Shown here in pieces: positions 43,140-50,353 of a DNA stretch of 64,000 bases. Location of the stretch: positions 21,646-85,645 of the forward strand of contig NZ_JADPKY010000177.1 of assembly GCF_023074185.1 (NCBI RefSeq). The letters run 5' to 3'. The stretch is from Bradyrhizobium sp. 132. Its GTDB lineage: Bacteria > Pseudomonadota > Alphaproteobacteria > Rhizobiales > Xanthobacteraceae. The position numbers were made by a program, and so were the translations under genes. Position 1 is the first letter of the stretch. Every line of letters starts with the position of its first letter. The notes under the pieces are model-generated. The model ran no database searches. It was given only the letters and a program-made list of their open reading frames with translations, and had not been told where the DNA came from.

Positions 43140-43664
43140 TTACTTGGTGTCGATTCGATCGAGCAGTCGCTTATGTGTCGCATCGTTAGGCAACAGATGG
43201 CTAATGCGCTCGACCAAGGCTAGCCTGTTCACGCCAATGCCGTGACGGTAAACAAGTTCGGCTCCCTTCCAGCCGGTGGCCGCCAGCGGTGCCAATGCGC
43301 AGAGAACGGCAGCGAGGAAGAAATAGCTCATCGGCTTTGAATGCCGGCTTCTCCATCCCTCCCACAACGCAATCGACCACCACAATACAGCCGTTGCGAG
43401 CGCCCAGTTGCGGTGGTCGTTAATCACCGGCTGCTGTTCCGCCCCATGTTGAACCGTAAGAAAGGCCTGCATGCCAGCCGCGACGGTGGCGATCGAAAGA
43501 ACGGCACCCAGCCACAGATTGATCCGAGCTGCCGTCAAGATCGGTGCGGCCCAACTGCTTTGCGGGAGAACGAGATGGACGACATACAACATCGCGGCGA
43601 TCACAAAGAGAGCTATTGAGAAATGTACGAATATCGGATGCCAGTTTGGAAGTACTTCAAACAT
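43140..43664 (-). CDS. DUF2231 membrane protein
   Basis: A 174-residue inner-membrane protein with four transmembrane helices. The N-terminus PNWHPIFVHFSIALFVIAAM carries the WHP-x-x-VHF signature of DUF2231, whose histidines may bind heme or a metal. AATGWKGAELVYRHGIGV is the second conserved block. The start is ATG 43664. It is in an apparent operon with the TetR gene upstream and the PanE-like gene downstream. Confidence 0.85.
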   Translation of the reverse strand: MFEVLPNWHPIFVHFSIALFVIAAMLYVVHLVLPQSSWAAPILTAARINLWLGAVLSIATVAAGMQAFLTVQHGAEQQPVINDHRNWALATAVLWWSIALWEGWRSRHSKPMSYFFLAAVLCALAPLAATGWKGAELVYRHGIGVNRLALVERISHLLPNDATHKRLLDRIDTK

Positions 43665-43707
43665 GTTGGTCCTGCGCTTCGGTGGTGGATTTAAGGGTAA
43701 TGCCGGC

Positions 43708-44406
43708 TCAATGTCTGTGCTGCGCTTTGGAAGCGCGTTGCGGCCTGCCCGATGTTGGACGAGTTCCGGCGACTCCGCTCGCGAGGAACGCCTGCATCAA
43801 CAGTTCGAATAGCCGGGCAGCATCTGCATTGAGCTGGGTTCGACGCAGACGTGCGATGGCGAATTGGAACCCCAAGCCCTGGATCGTGCAAAAATACAGG
43901 GTTGCGGCGTCGGGGATGTTGATGGTCGACGAGATGATCCCGCAGCGAACGGCCTCCTCAAGTAATGCGATAACCTGACTCTCGTAGCGGCGATGAAGAT
44001 CGCGGAAGCTCTCGTTGATGCTCGGATACTGATGACGAAGGTGATCGGACATCACGAGTTTGGCGAGGCCCGGATATTTATCGATCAGTTTGATGTGACC
44101 CAAAAACATGCGCTCAAGTGTTTTCAGCGACTTGTCGCTGTCATGAAACTCGCGAGCCTCCGCCCAGACTGTTTCCAGCCGCTTCCGAAGCCACTCGATC
44201 ACCGAGGTCCACAACGCTTCTTTCGTTGGGAAGTGACGGAAAACGATGCCTTGGGAACGCCCGATGGTGTCGGCGACGAGTTGGGTGCTCACTGCATCGA
44301 CACCTCGTTCGTTCACAAGATGCAAGACCGTCTGCACGATCTGACTCTTGCGATCCTCCGCCAAAAAACGCTCTCGGGGCTCTTGTTTGGCTGCGGCACT
44401 GGCCAT
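43708..44406 (-). CDS. TetR-family transcriptional regulator
   Basis: A 232-residue repressor. The HTH lies at about residues 20-65: QIVQTVLHLVNERGVDAVST, then IGRSQGIVFRHFPTKEALW, the F-x-H-F-x-x-K signature. The ligand domain is variable. ATG 44406 is preferred because the upstream ATG at 44436 lies inside the probable operator at 44427-44450. It is divergent from the MFS gene, so it most likely represses that exporter as well as itself. Confidence 0.9.
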   Translation of the reverse strand: MASAAAKQEPRERFLAEDRKSQIVQTVLHLVNERGVDAVSTQLVADTIGRSQGIVFRHFPTKEALWTSVIEWLRKRLETVWAEAREFHDSDKSLKTLERMFLGHIKLIDKYPGLAKLVMSDHLRHQYPSINESFRDLHRRYESQVIALLEEAVRCGIISSTINIPDAATLYFCTIQGLGFQFAIARLRRTQLNADAARLFELLMQAFLASGVAGTRPTSGRPQRASKAQHRH

Positions 44407-44426
44407 GCGCGATGTCCTGTCTTGAC

Positions 44427-44450
44427 TAGATAGCATGTACTCACTATCTA
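44427..44450. promoter_or_regulatory. Probable TetR operator between tetR and MFS genes
   Basis: tagatag-N10-ctatcta is a perfect seven-base inverted repeat centred in the 91-base divergent intergenic region. Its position suits repression of both genes by the regulator at 43708-44406. Confidence 0.6.
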
Positions 44451-44497
44451 CCGCGCGAGCGCCGGATGTCAAGGCGATTTGCCAGGAGAGGCACCTG

Positions 44498-45706
44498 ATG
44501 CCCATGGAAAAACGATCACGAGTGGTGGCGCTTCTGGCAGCGTGCCAAGCAGCATTGCTGACCAACAACATCATCCTCGTCGGGCTGAACGGGTTGGTCG
44601 GTTATTCATTGCTGGGGACGGACAAATCCTTGGCGACGCTTCCGGTCACGGCCTATGTCCTCGGCACCGCGTGCTTAACCGTGCCGGCTTCATTATGGAT
44701 GAAGAGGGCAGGGCGGCGTGCCGGCTTTATTACCGGAGCCATGATTGGCGTGATCGGCGCGCTGGTCGGCGCGTTTGCTGTCTTCGCGGGCAGCTTTTGG
44801 CTTCTGTGCGTCGGCACGCTACTGATGGGCGGTTACAACGCCTTTGGACAATATTATCGATTTGCCGCGGCTGAGATCGCCGGAGCCGCATTCAGAAGCC
44901 GGGCAATCTCATTGGTGCTCGCAGGAGGCGTCGTCGGGGCCGTTGCGGGTCCTGAGACAAGCAAGCTGACCAAGGATCTGCTGTCGGCCCCGTTCACCGG
45001 CACTTACCTTTTCCTGGTAGGCCTTGCACTGGTAGCCCTGATCTTACAGGCATTCGTTGTCATCCCGGCAGTTCCGGAGGACGAGCATAAGAGAGAAGCA
45101 CGGCCGCTTGCCGTCATTGCGCGACAAGGCAACTTCATCCTGGCTGTCATGAGCAGCATGTTCGGTTACGCCAGCATGAACTTCCTCATGACGGCGGCTC
45201 CGATCGCGATGGTCCAGCATCATCATGCCTATTCGGACGCCGCATTCGTTATCGAATGGCACGCATTGGCGATGTTCGCGCCCTCGTTCGTGACAGGCTC
45301 CTTGATCAAGCGGTTCGGCAATATTCCGATTCTGCAAATCGGGGCGGGGTTGATCCTTCTTTGTATCGCGGTCGCGACCTACGGCGGACTGAGTGTCGCC
45401 GCCTTTTGGATCTCACTGGTGCTGCTCGGCGTCGGCTGGAATTTTCTGTATGTCGGCGGGTCGACACTGCTCACCGAAACCTATGCGCCGTCCGAACGCG
45501 CCAAGGCCCAAGCCACCCACGATCAGTTCGTGTTCCTCGCAACCGCGCTCTCCTCCGTCGGCTCCGGCTGGCTGCTGCAAAAGGTTGGGTGGCCCGCCAT
45601 GGCCCTGTGGTCGTTGCCTCTGCCGTTGGTCGTTCTCATGGCGACTGCGCTGCCGTCTTGGCAAGATCGCGTCGGAATGTCCGGTTCGGTAAAGACGCTG
45701 GAATGA
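44498..45706 (+). CDS. MFS transporter
   Basis: A 402-residue membrane protein with about 12 helices. WMKRAGRRAGFITGAMIG fits the motif A loop, and ETYAPSERAKAQATHDQFVFL is a C-domain signature of an MFS subgroup near the YcaD/TetA-like efflux proteins. CCAGGAGAG precedes ATG 44498. Divergence from a tetR gene with a shared operator suggests an inducible exporter. The substrate is not known. Confidence 0.88.
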   Translation: MPMEKRSRVVALLAACQAALLTNNIILVGLNGLVGYSLLGTDKSLATLPVTAYVLGTACLTVPASLWMKRAGRRAGFITGAMIGVIGALVGAFAVFAGSFWLLCVGTLLMGGYNAFGQYYRFAAAEIAGAAFRSRAISLVLAGGVVGAVAGPETSKLTKDLLSAPFTGTYLFLVGLALVALILQAFVVIPAVPEDEHKREARPLAVIARQGNFILAVMSSMFGYASMNFLMTAAPIAMVQHHHAYSDAAFVIEWHALAMFAPSFVTGSLIKRFGNIPILQIGAGLILLCIAVATYGGLSVAAFWISLVLLGVGWNFLYVGGSTLLTETYAPSERAKAQATHDQFVFLATALSSVGSGWLLQKVGWPAMALWSLPLPLVVLMATALPSWQDRVGMSGSVKTLE

Positions 45707-45769
45707 ATCGCGGTCTCCTCTCCGCACATTGAACTGCACGAAAAAGCGCAGGATGGCGTTTTCAGGCGC

Positions 45770-46216
45770 CTAATTTTCCTTGCCGGGGCCGGTCTGAGTC
45801 ACAGCGGCAGTGAGCGTGTCGCAAAGCTCGGAAAGCTCGCGACCAAGTTCTCCAAGACCGACATAGCGCGCGAAGGCATCCGTCGGATCAGAACTACGCA
45901 CGATGACCGCCCCCGTCGGCATTTCCATGACGACCAGTTTCAGCGGCGCCTCGATCAACGCGCTGGGATCGCCATGGAGAAGCCGCAGCATAAAACGAGG
46001 ATGAAAGAACAGCAGCTGACGCGTAGCGCGAATCTCGTATCCGCCTCTACGCAACAACATTTGTGGATCTATTTCGTGAATGAGCCAGAGGTCTGCATCG
46101 GTGATCGCGCGCTTCAGTCGGCTGATCGTTTCTTCGAATGGGTATAATGAAGCCGTAACGCCATGGTCCCCAGAGAGCCCCGAAGCAGGCCCATAATCGA
46201 CGACGGTCTTATGCAC
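45770..46216 (-). CDS. DUF302 domain protein
   Basis: A 148-residue soluble protein. The DUF302 pattern is clear: SLYPFEETISRLKRAITDAD, LIHEIDPQMLL, and APLKLVVMEMPTGAVIVRS. The domain is often found with thiol-redox or sulfur proteins, and here it sits four bases downstream of an AhpD-like gene, with which it is probably cotranscribed. Biochemical role unknown. Confidence 0.88.
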   Translation of the reverse strand: MHKTVVDYGPASGLSGDHGVTASLYPFEETISRLKRAITDADLWLIHEIDPQMLLRRGGYEIRATRQLLFFHPRFMLRLLHGDPSALIEAPLKLVVMEMPTGAVIVRSSDPTDAFARYVGLGELGRELSELCDTLTAAVTQTGPGKEN

Positions 46217-46220
46217 GAAA

Positions 46221-46754
46221 TTAGACCTCCACGCGGGGAAAATCGAGAGCAGGTTGCGCGACGTGATTGAAGTAATTCGAGAACAAATTTAGCGCGACAT
46301 GCGCAACGACTTCAGTGATTTCCTCATCGCTCCAATGTGCTTCCCGGACTGCCGCAAGCGCGCGGTCATCGACTCGGCCGCGCGTTTCGATAAGCGTCTT
46401 CGCAAACGCAAGTGCGGCGGCCACCCTTGGATCGTCCGATTGAGCCTGCCGGTTGGCCGCTAACTCAGCTTCCGCAATTCCAATTTTGCTGCCACGCAGG
46501 CTGTGAGCAGACACGCAATATTCGCAGCCGTTGGCTTGGGCGATCAACAGCGCAAGCTGTTCGCGAAGGCGACTATCTAGACGGCCACGGACCAACGCGG
46601 CTCGGAACGACAGGTATCCGTCAAGCGCTGCCGGCGAATTGGCCATCGCGCGATAGAGGTTAGGAACCCGGCCCAACTGGGCTTGAGTGCGCTCCAGGAG
46701 TTCTTTGGCCTCACTTTTCGCTTCCGCAGCGACAACCAGGGGCATTCTTGACAT
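46221..46754 (-). CDS. AhpD-like / carboxymuconolactone decarboxylase family protein
   Basis: A 177-residue protein of the alkylhydroperoxidase D-like superfamily. ANGCEYCVSAHS holds the redox C-x-x-C plus histidine, and TQAQLGRVPNLYRAMANSP is the usual N-terminal segment. Such proteins reduce peroxides or act in thiol redox relays. ATG 46754 is supported by GGAG six bases upstream. Its promoter region lies between it and the TetR gene ending at 46785, which is probably cotranscribed ahead of it. Confidence 0.88.
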   Translation of the reverse strand: MSRMPLVVAAEAKSEAKELLERTQAQLGRVPNLYRAMANSPAALDGYLSFRAALVRGRLDSRLREQLALLIAQANGCEYCVSAHSLRGSKIGIAEAELAANRQAQSDDPRVAAALAFAKTLIETRGRVDDRALAAVREAHWSDEEITEVVAHVALNLFSNYFNHVAQPALDFPRVEV

Positions 46755-46784
46755 AGATGACTCCATTATCTGACATGAGCGATG

Positions 46785-47363
46785 TCACGATTCGAACTTT
46801 CGTTCGCGTGCTTCGTGCAGAAGCATTGCGGCGATCTGCTTAGCTGTTTTCGCGGGAGCCGAATCGCCCTTACGCAAAGCGGTGACGATCGATCCGTCGA
46901 TCAGGATCATGAACTGCTCAGCAAGCGGGTTAGCCGCTACTCCCGCTTCCGCAAGCAGCTTGCGAAGAAATGCGGTCAGTTGCTGCTTGTGATGAGCAGC
47001 GGCGACGTGCGCTGCGTGGCTGCGATCTGCGAGTTCGGCCATCGAATTGATAAACGCACACCCACGAAAATCGTTAGTAGCAAAACGCTCCGCGAGTGCG
47101 TCGAACACGGCCAGAGGACGCTTGTCCGCGGACTTTGCCAGTCTCCCGACCGATTCCTCGAGCCACCGTCGCCAGAGTTCGTCGCGTCGCATCAGATAGG
47201 CGACGATGAGATCATCCTTTGACTGGAAATGTTTGTAAAAGCTCGCCTTTGCGACCGCGGCGCGCGCGATGATTGCGTCGACACCGACGGCTCGAACGCC
47301 CTGGGCGTAAAACATTTCCGACGCCGTTTCTAAGATGCGTTGTCGAGGCGATGAGGTGGCCAT
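46785..47363 (-). CDS. TetR-family transcriptional regulator
   Basis: A 192-residue repressor. The HTH is in RQRILETASEMFYAQGVRA and ARAAVAKASFYKHFQSKDDL, the Y-K-H-F-x-S-K pattern. The C-terminal domain resembles the LmrA/YxaF-like group. ATG 47363 is just seven bases from a perfect palindrome at 47371-47394, so autoregulation is very likely. It probably controls the AhpD-like and DUF302 genes downstream on the same strand. Confidence 0.92.
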   Translation of the reverse strand: MATSSPRQRILETASEMFYAQGVRAVGVDAIIARAAVAKASFYKHFQSKDDLIVAYLMRRDELWRRWLEESVGRLAKSADKRPLAVFDALAERFATNDFRGCAFINSMAELADRSHAAHVAAAHHKQQLTAFLRKLLAEAGVAANPLAEQFMILIDGSIVTALRKGDSAPAKTAKQIAAMLLHEARERKFES

Positions 47364-47370
47364 TGCGTGA

Positions 47371-47394
47371 CATAGACAGACAGGTCTGTCTATG
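47371..47394. promoter_or_regulatory. Perfect TetR operator palindrome
   Basis: catagacagac-ag-gtctgtctatg is an 11-base perfect inverted repeat with a two-base centre, directly before the tetR start. It resembles operators of the LmrA/YxaF type. Confidence 0.85.
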
Positions 47395-47445
47395 TCAACA
47401 ACTTTCTCGAATGACGTCGCCAGCAATGAGAAGCTTTGGGGACGC

Positions 47446-47470
47446 GGTTCGATTCCCTTCACCCGCTCCA
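47446..47470. repeat. Right att site of the genomic island
   Basis: Exact 25-base copy of the tRNA-Gly 3' end (41669-41693), in the same orientation, without the rest of a tRNA gene. It marks the right edge of the island. Confidence 0.85.
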
Positions 47471-47880
47471 GCTCCCGATTTTCTGCACTAATCTACGATC
47501 TGGTGCGACCGTGTCCGCTCGATGGTTTCGGGCAAGCGCCGCTACGACCGTCGCTGCGGACAGTTAGTCCTTTGCGCCGTGCTCCCCGGGGTGTTGGTGT
47601 CAGTGCCGTGGGGCGGGACAGGGGCAGATTTCGCCGCGGCGCTTGATCCGCCGCCATTGTTGTCCGAAGGGGTGTTCAGGCTCGACGCGCCGGCTCCCGT
47701 TGTTCCGCCTGCAGGCGATGTCGTCGCAGCTTGCTTGGGACGCTCGCTTCGCTGTGATCGGCGCCGCTCCAGGACCGGACGGACGCCGTAGGCGACGTGC
47801 AAATTTTTCAGATCATTAACAATGTTGAATCACAGGGCGAAGTGATTGCCCTAGCGTGAGCCTTTCCGCTGGGGCTTTCC
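47471..47880. other. No recognisable gene
   Basis: Open frames exist on both strands, such as a Pro/Ser/Thr-rich one at 47542-47802 on the minus strand, but none has a clear start signal or a known pattern. This is the chromosomal side of the island junction. Confidence 0.5.
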
Positions 47881-48075
47881 ATGATCGATACCGCGACCAA
47901 GGCGTTGTTGCGCACCGTTCTTGACGAGGTGTGTGAAAGTGTTTCCCGCTATGAGATCGGCGCCCGTACCCACGTGGCGTCGAAGCTTCTGGAGACTGCA
48001 AGCAGGGGCGACATCTCTGCGGATTGCCTCAAACAGGCTGCCCGCAATGCCCTCTCTGAAGTTCCGATGATGTGA
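47881..48075 (+). CDS. Small helical cytoplasmic protein
   Basis: A 64-residue protein, MIDTATKALLRTVLDEVCE..., with IGARTHVASKLLETAS and a final helix. GGGGC lies ahead of the ATG. It resembles small conserved proteins of Bradyrhizobium of unknown role. The next gene starts 22 bases later. Confidence 0.7.
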   Translation: MIDTATKALLRTVLDEVCESVSRYEIGARTHVASKLLETASRGDISADCLKQAARNALSEVPMM

Positions 48076-48097
48076 CGATGGCCATGTGGGGGCGGGG

Positions 48098-48499
48098 GTG
48101 AATTTCCACGTTACGGTCCTCAAGATCCTGGTGAGCTACCCGGATGGGTTCGCTGACATGGAGGATCTCAAGCGGGATATGGCCATGCTGGCGACCAGCG
48201 GTCGCGACTGGACGGAGCGCACCAGACGGCTCGGCGGGCGGATGCCGGGGCTGGACATCTTTTCGCAAGGGCTGATCGACCGGACAAACGGCGGGTGGCG
48301 CATCACGGCCAAGGGCCGCGCCGTGCTCGATCTCCTGGAGGCTCGTCCGGACCAAGCGCCGATCGCCGCCCAAGAACTCCAGTCAGAGCCGGAGCTCGCC
48401 CCGGCGATCTCGCGGCACTTTCCGGCGGAGAGGGATAGAGGCCGGCTTGCTGCGCGCCGTCGCGGGCGCAACGCCCGCAAACAGGCTCGGGGGTCCTAG
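48098..48499 (+). CDS. Small winged-helix-like protein
   Basis: A protein of about 133 residues beginning VNFHVTVLKILVSYPDGFA, with SQGLIDRTNGGWRITAKGRA, a pattern like the wing and following helix of winged-helix proteins. The C-terminal 40 residues are basic and disordered (RGRLAARRRGRNARKQ). It may bind nucleic acid; no direct evidence. The start is read as GTG 48098, four codons into a longer frame, because GGGGGCGGG precedes it. Confidence 0.7.
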   Translation: MNFHVTVLKILVSYPDGFADMEDLKRDMAMLATSGRDWTERTRRLGGRMPGLDIFSQGLIDRTNGGWRITAKGRAVLDLLEARPDQAPIAAQELQSEPELAPAISRHFPAERDRGRLAARRRGRNARKQARGS

Positions 48500-48556
48500 C
48501 GAGGAACGAGCGTCGCTCCTGTAGCTTGAGCAAACGCCTCGTGATGGAAAACACTC

Positions 48557-50326
48557 ATGCAAAGTTCCGACGCCGCCTTGTCGACCGCCGGTCTGTCACG
48601 CGTGACGGACGATATCTGGGTCGTGGACGACGCGCCGATCAGCGCCGCCGGTCTGAAACTCCCCGTTCGCATGACGGTCATTCGCCTGTCGAACGGCGAT
48701 CTCGTGCTGCATTCGCCGGTGAGATATTCGCCGGCTCTCCGCGGTGAGTTGGAGCGTCTAGGCGCGATAAGGTACCTGCTGGCGCCGAATATCGCGCACT
48801 GGATGTTCCTGTCCGACTGGCAGAGGGAGCTGCCGCAGGTGACGACGTTCGCGGCGCGCGGCCTTTCGGCGCGCAGGCAAGTTCGAGCAGCACGCATCCG
48901 CATCGATCGCGAGCTCGGAGATACGACGCCTCAGGAATGGAAGGCCGACATCGAAGCCGTCTCTATAAATGCGCCGATGTTTTCCGAGATCGAGCTGTTC
49001 GACAAGCGCAGCCGTACATTGATCCTGACTGATCTCGTGCAAAACCTCGATTCCAATGATCTCAGCGCGCCAAACGAGGCTGCGGCAAATCTCCTCGGCG
49101 TCTCCAAACCGAATGGCATGGCGCCGGTCTATCTACGACTTCTGCTGCGCCTCGGCGGCCGTTCCGCGCGAGGCGCGGCCGAGCGGCTCGTACGGCTGTC
49201 TCCGGAGCGGGTGATCTTCGCGCATGGCGACTGGTTCGAAACGGAAGGGACCGAGCGCCTCCGGCGATCCCTGCGCTGGCTGCTTCCCGCGAGCGCCTCC
49301 GGATCTGAGCCGCAGCAAATGATCGGCACGCGCGTCGTCATAACCGGCGCCTCGAGCGGAATCGGGCGTGCCACGGCGCTGGCCTTCGCCGGTAGGGGCG
49401 CAAGCGTGGTCCTGGCGGCACGCCGCGGCGAAGTCCTGACGAGCCTCGCGGCGGAATGCGAGGCGCTCGGAGGCCGCGCATTGGCGATCCCGACCGATGT
49501 CACTGATGCCGAGGCGGTGCAGCGATTGGCCAGAGAGGCCGAAGACGCGTTCGGTGGCGTCGACGTCTGGATCAACAACGCCGGCACGGGCGTTTTCGGG
49601 GCCTATCAGGATGCGGATATTGCGCTTCATCGCCGAACGATCGAGGTCAATCTCCTCGGCGCGATGCATGGCGCCTTCGCGGTGCTCCCGATCTTCCTGC
49701 GCCAGAACCGCGGCATCCTGATCAATAACATCTCGCTGGGCGGCTGGGCGCCGACACCTTTTGCTGCGGCCTATGCGGCGAGCAAGTTCGGCCTGCGCGG
49801 CTTCACCGCGAGCCTGCGTCAGGAGCTCAGTACTCACCGCAAGATTCATATCTGCGGCGTCTTCCCGGCCGTGGTCGATACGCCGGGCTTCGTCCACGGC
49901 GCCAACATGTCCGGCCGAACGCTTGATCCCGGTCCGCTGCTGTATCAGTCGGAGGACGTAGCGGAAACATTTGTGAGCCTTGTCCGCACGCCCCGTGACG
50001 AGGTCGCCGTGGGCTGGCCAGCTCGCGCCGGCCAATTTGCCTACGCGATGGCTCCGCAGATCACCGAGAATATCCTGGGAGCTGCCTTCCGCTTCCTGCT
50101 GTCGCGCGCGCACCCCGCAAAGAGCAGCGAGGGCACCATGATCGAAGCTGGCCCCCAGGGCACATCGATTGATGGCGGTTGGCTATCACGGAAGCAACTT
50201 CCACCCGCCGGGGTGATCAGCAAGGGCTTCGCGGTGTTTGGGATCGCTGCTTGCCTGGCCTTCGCCGCCTCGAGGGTTGCTCGTGCGCCCAGACCACACG
50301 CGAGAACGAGGCGTGGCCGAGCGTGA
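48557..50326 (+). CDS. Fusion of a DUF4336 domain with a short-chain dehydrogenase
   Basis: A 589-residue two-domain protein. Residues 15-240 match DUF4336, a metallo-beta-lactamase-fold family (DDIWVVDDAPIS; MTVIRLSNGDLVLHSPV; RVIFAHGDWF), in which metal-binding His/Asp motifs are partly absent. Residues 255-500 are a classical short-chain dehydrogenase: TGASSGIG for NAD(P) binding, NNAG, and the catalytic Y-A-A-S-K in FAAAYAASKFGLRG. A C-terminal hydrophobic segment (ISKGFAVFGIAACLAFAA) may anchor it in the membrane. The fusion suggests one pathway, hydrolysis or binding followed by oxidoreduction, but the substrate is unknown. It is convergent with the quinoprotein gene train. Confidence 0.85.
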   Translation: MQSSDAALSTAGLSRVTDDIWVVDDAPISAAGLKLPVRMTVIRLSNGDLVLHSPVRYSPALRGELERLGAIRYLLAPNIAHWMFLSDWQRELPQVTTFAARGLSARRQVRAARIRIDRELGDTTPQEWKADIEAVSINAPMFSEIELFDKRSRTLILTDLVQNLDSNDLSAPNEAAANLLGVSKPNGMAPVYLRLLLRLGGRSARGAAERLVRLSPERVIFAHGDWFETEGTERLRRSLRWLLPASASGSEPQQMIGTRVVITGASSGIGRATALAFAGRGASVVLAARRGEVLTSLAAECEALGGRALAIPTDVTDAEAVQRLAREAEDAFGGVDVWINNAGTGVFGAYQDADIALHRRTIEVNLLGAMHGAFAVLPIFLRQNRGILINNISLGGWAPTPFAAAYAASKFGLRGFTASLRQELSTHRKIHICGVFPAVVDTPGFVHGANMSGRTLDPGPLLYQSEDVAETFVSLVRTPRDEVAVGWPARAGQFAYAMAPQITENILGAAFRFLLSRAHPAKSSEGTMIEAGPQGTSIDGGWLSRKQLPPAGVISKGFAVFGIAACLAFAASRVARAPRPHARTRRGRA

Positions 50327-50353
50327 TGAGCGCCGCGCTGCTGCCTTCCCCTA

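Larger units (their letters stand above)
41694..47470. mobile_element. 5.8-kb genomic island integrated at tRNA-Gly
   Basis: A segment lying between the intact tRNA-Gly 3' end and an exact 25-base copy of it. Genes in it form a coherent accessory set: ketopantoate-reductase-like enzyme, DUF2231 protein, TetR, MFS, DUF302, AhpD-like, TetR. Parts are visibly more A+T-rich than the surroundings, for example the gene at 42136-43134. No integrase, transposase or conjugation gene is visible, so it may have been moved by an enzyme encoded elsewhere, or may have lost its own. Confidence 0.75.

Noticed and set aside
47542..47802. Minus-strand frame of 86 codons, Ser/Thr/Pro-rich
   Set aside because: It has no ribosome site, signal peptide or recognised pattern; it may be chance in GC-rich DNA.
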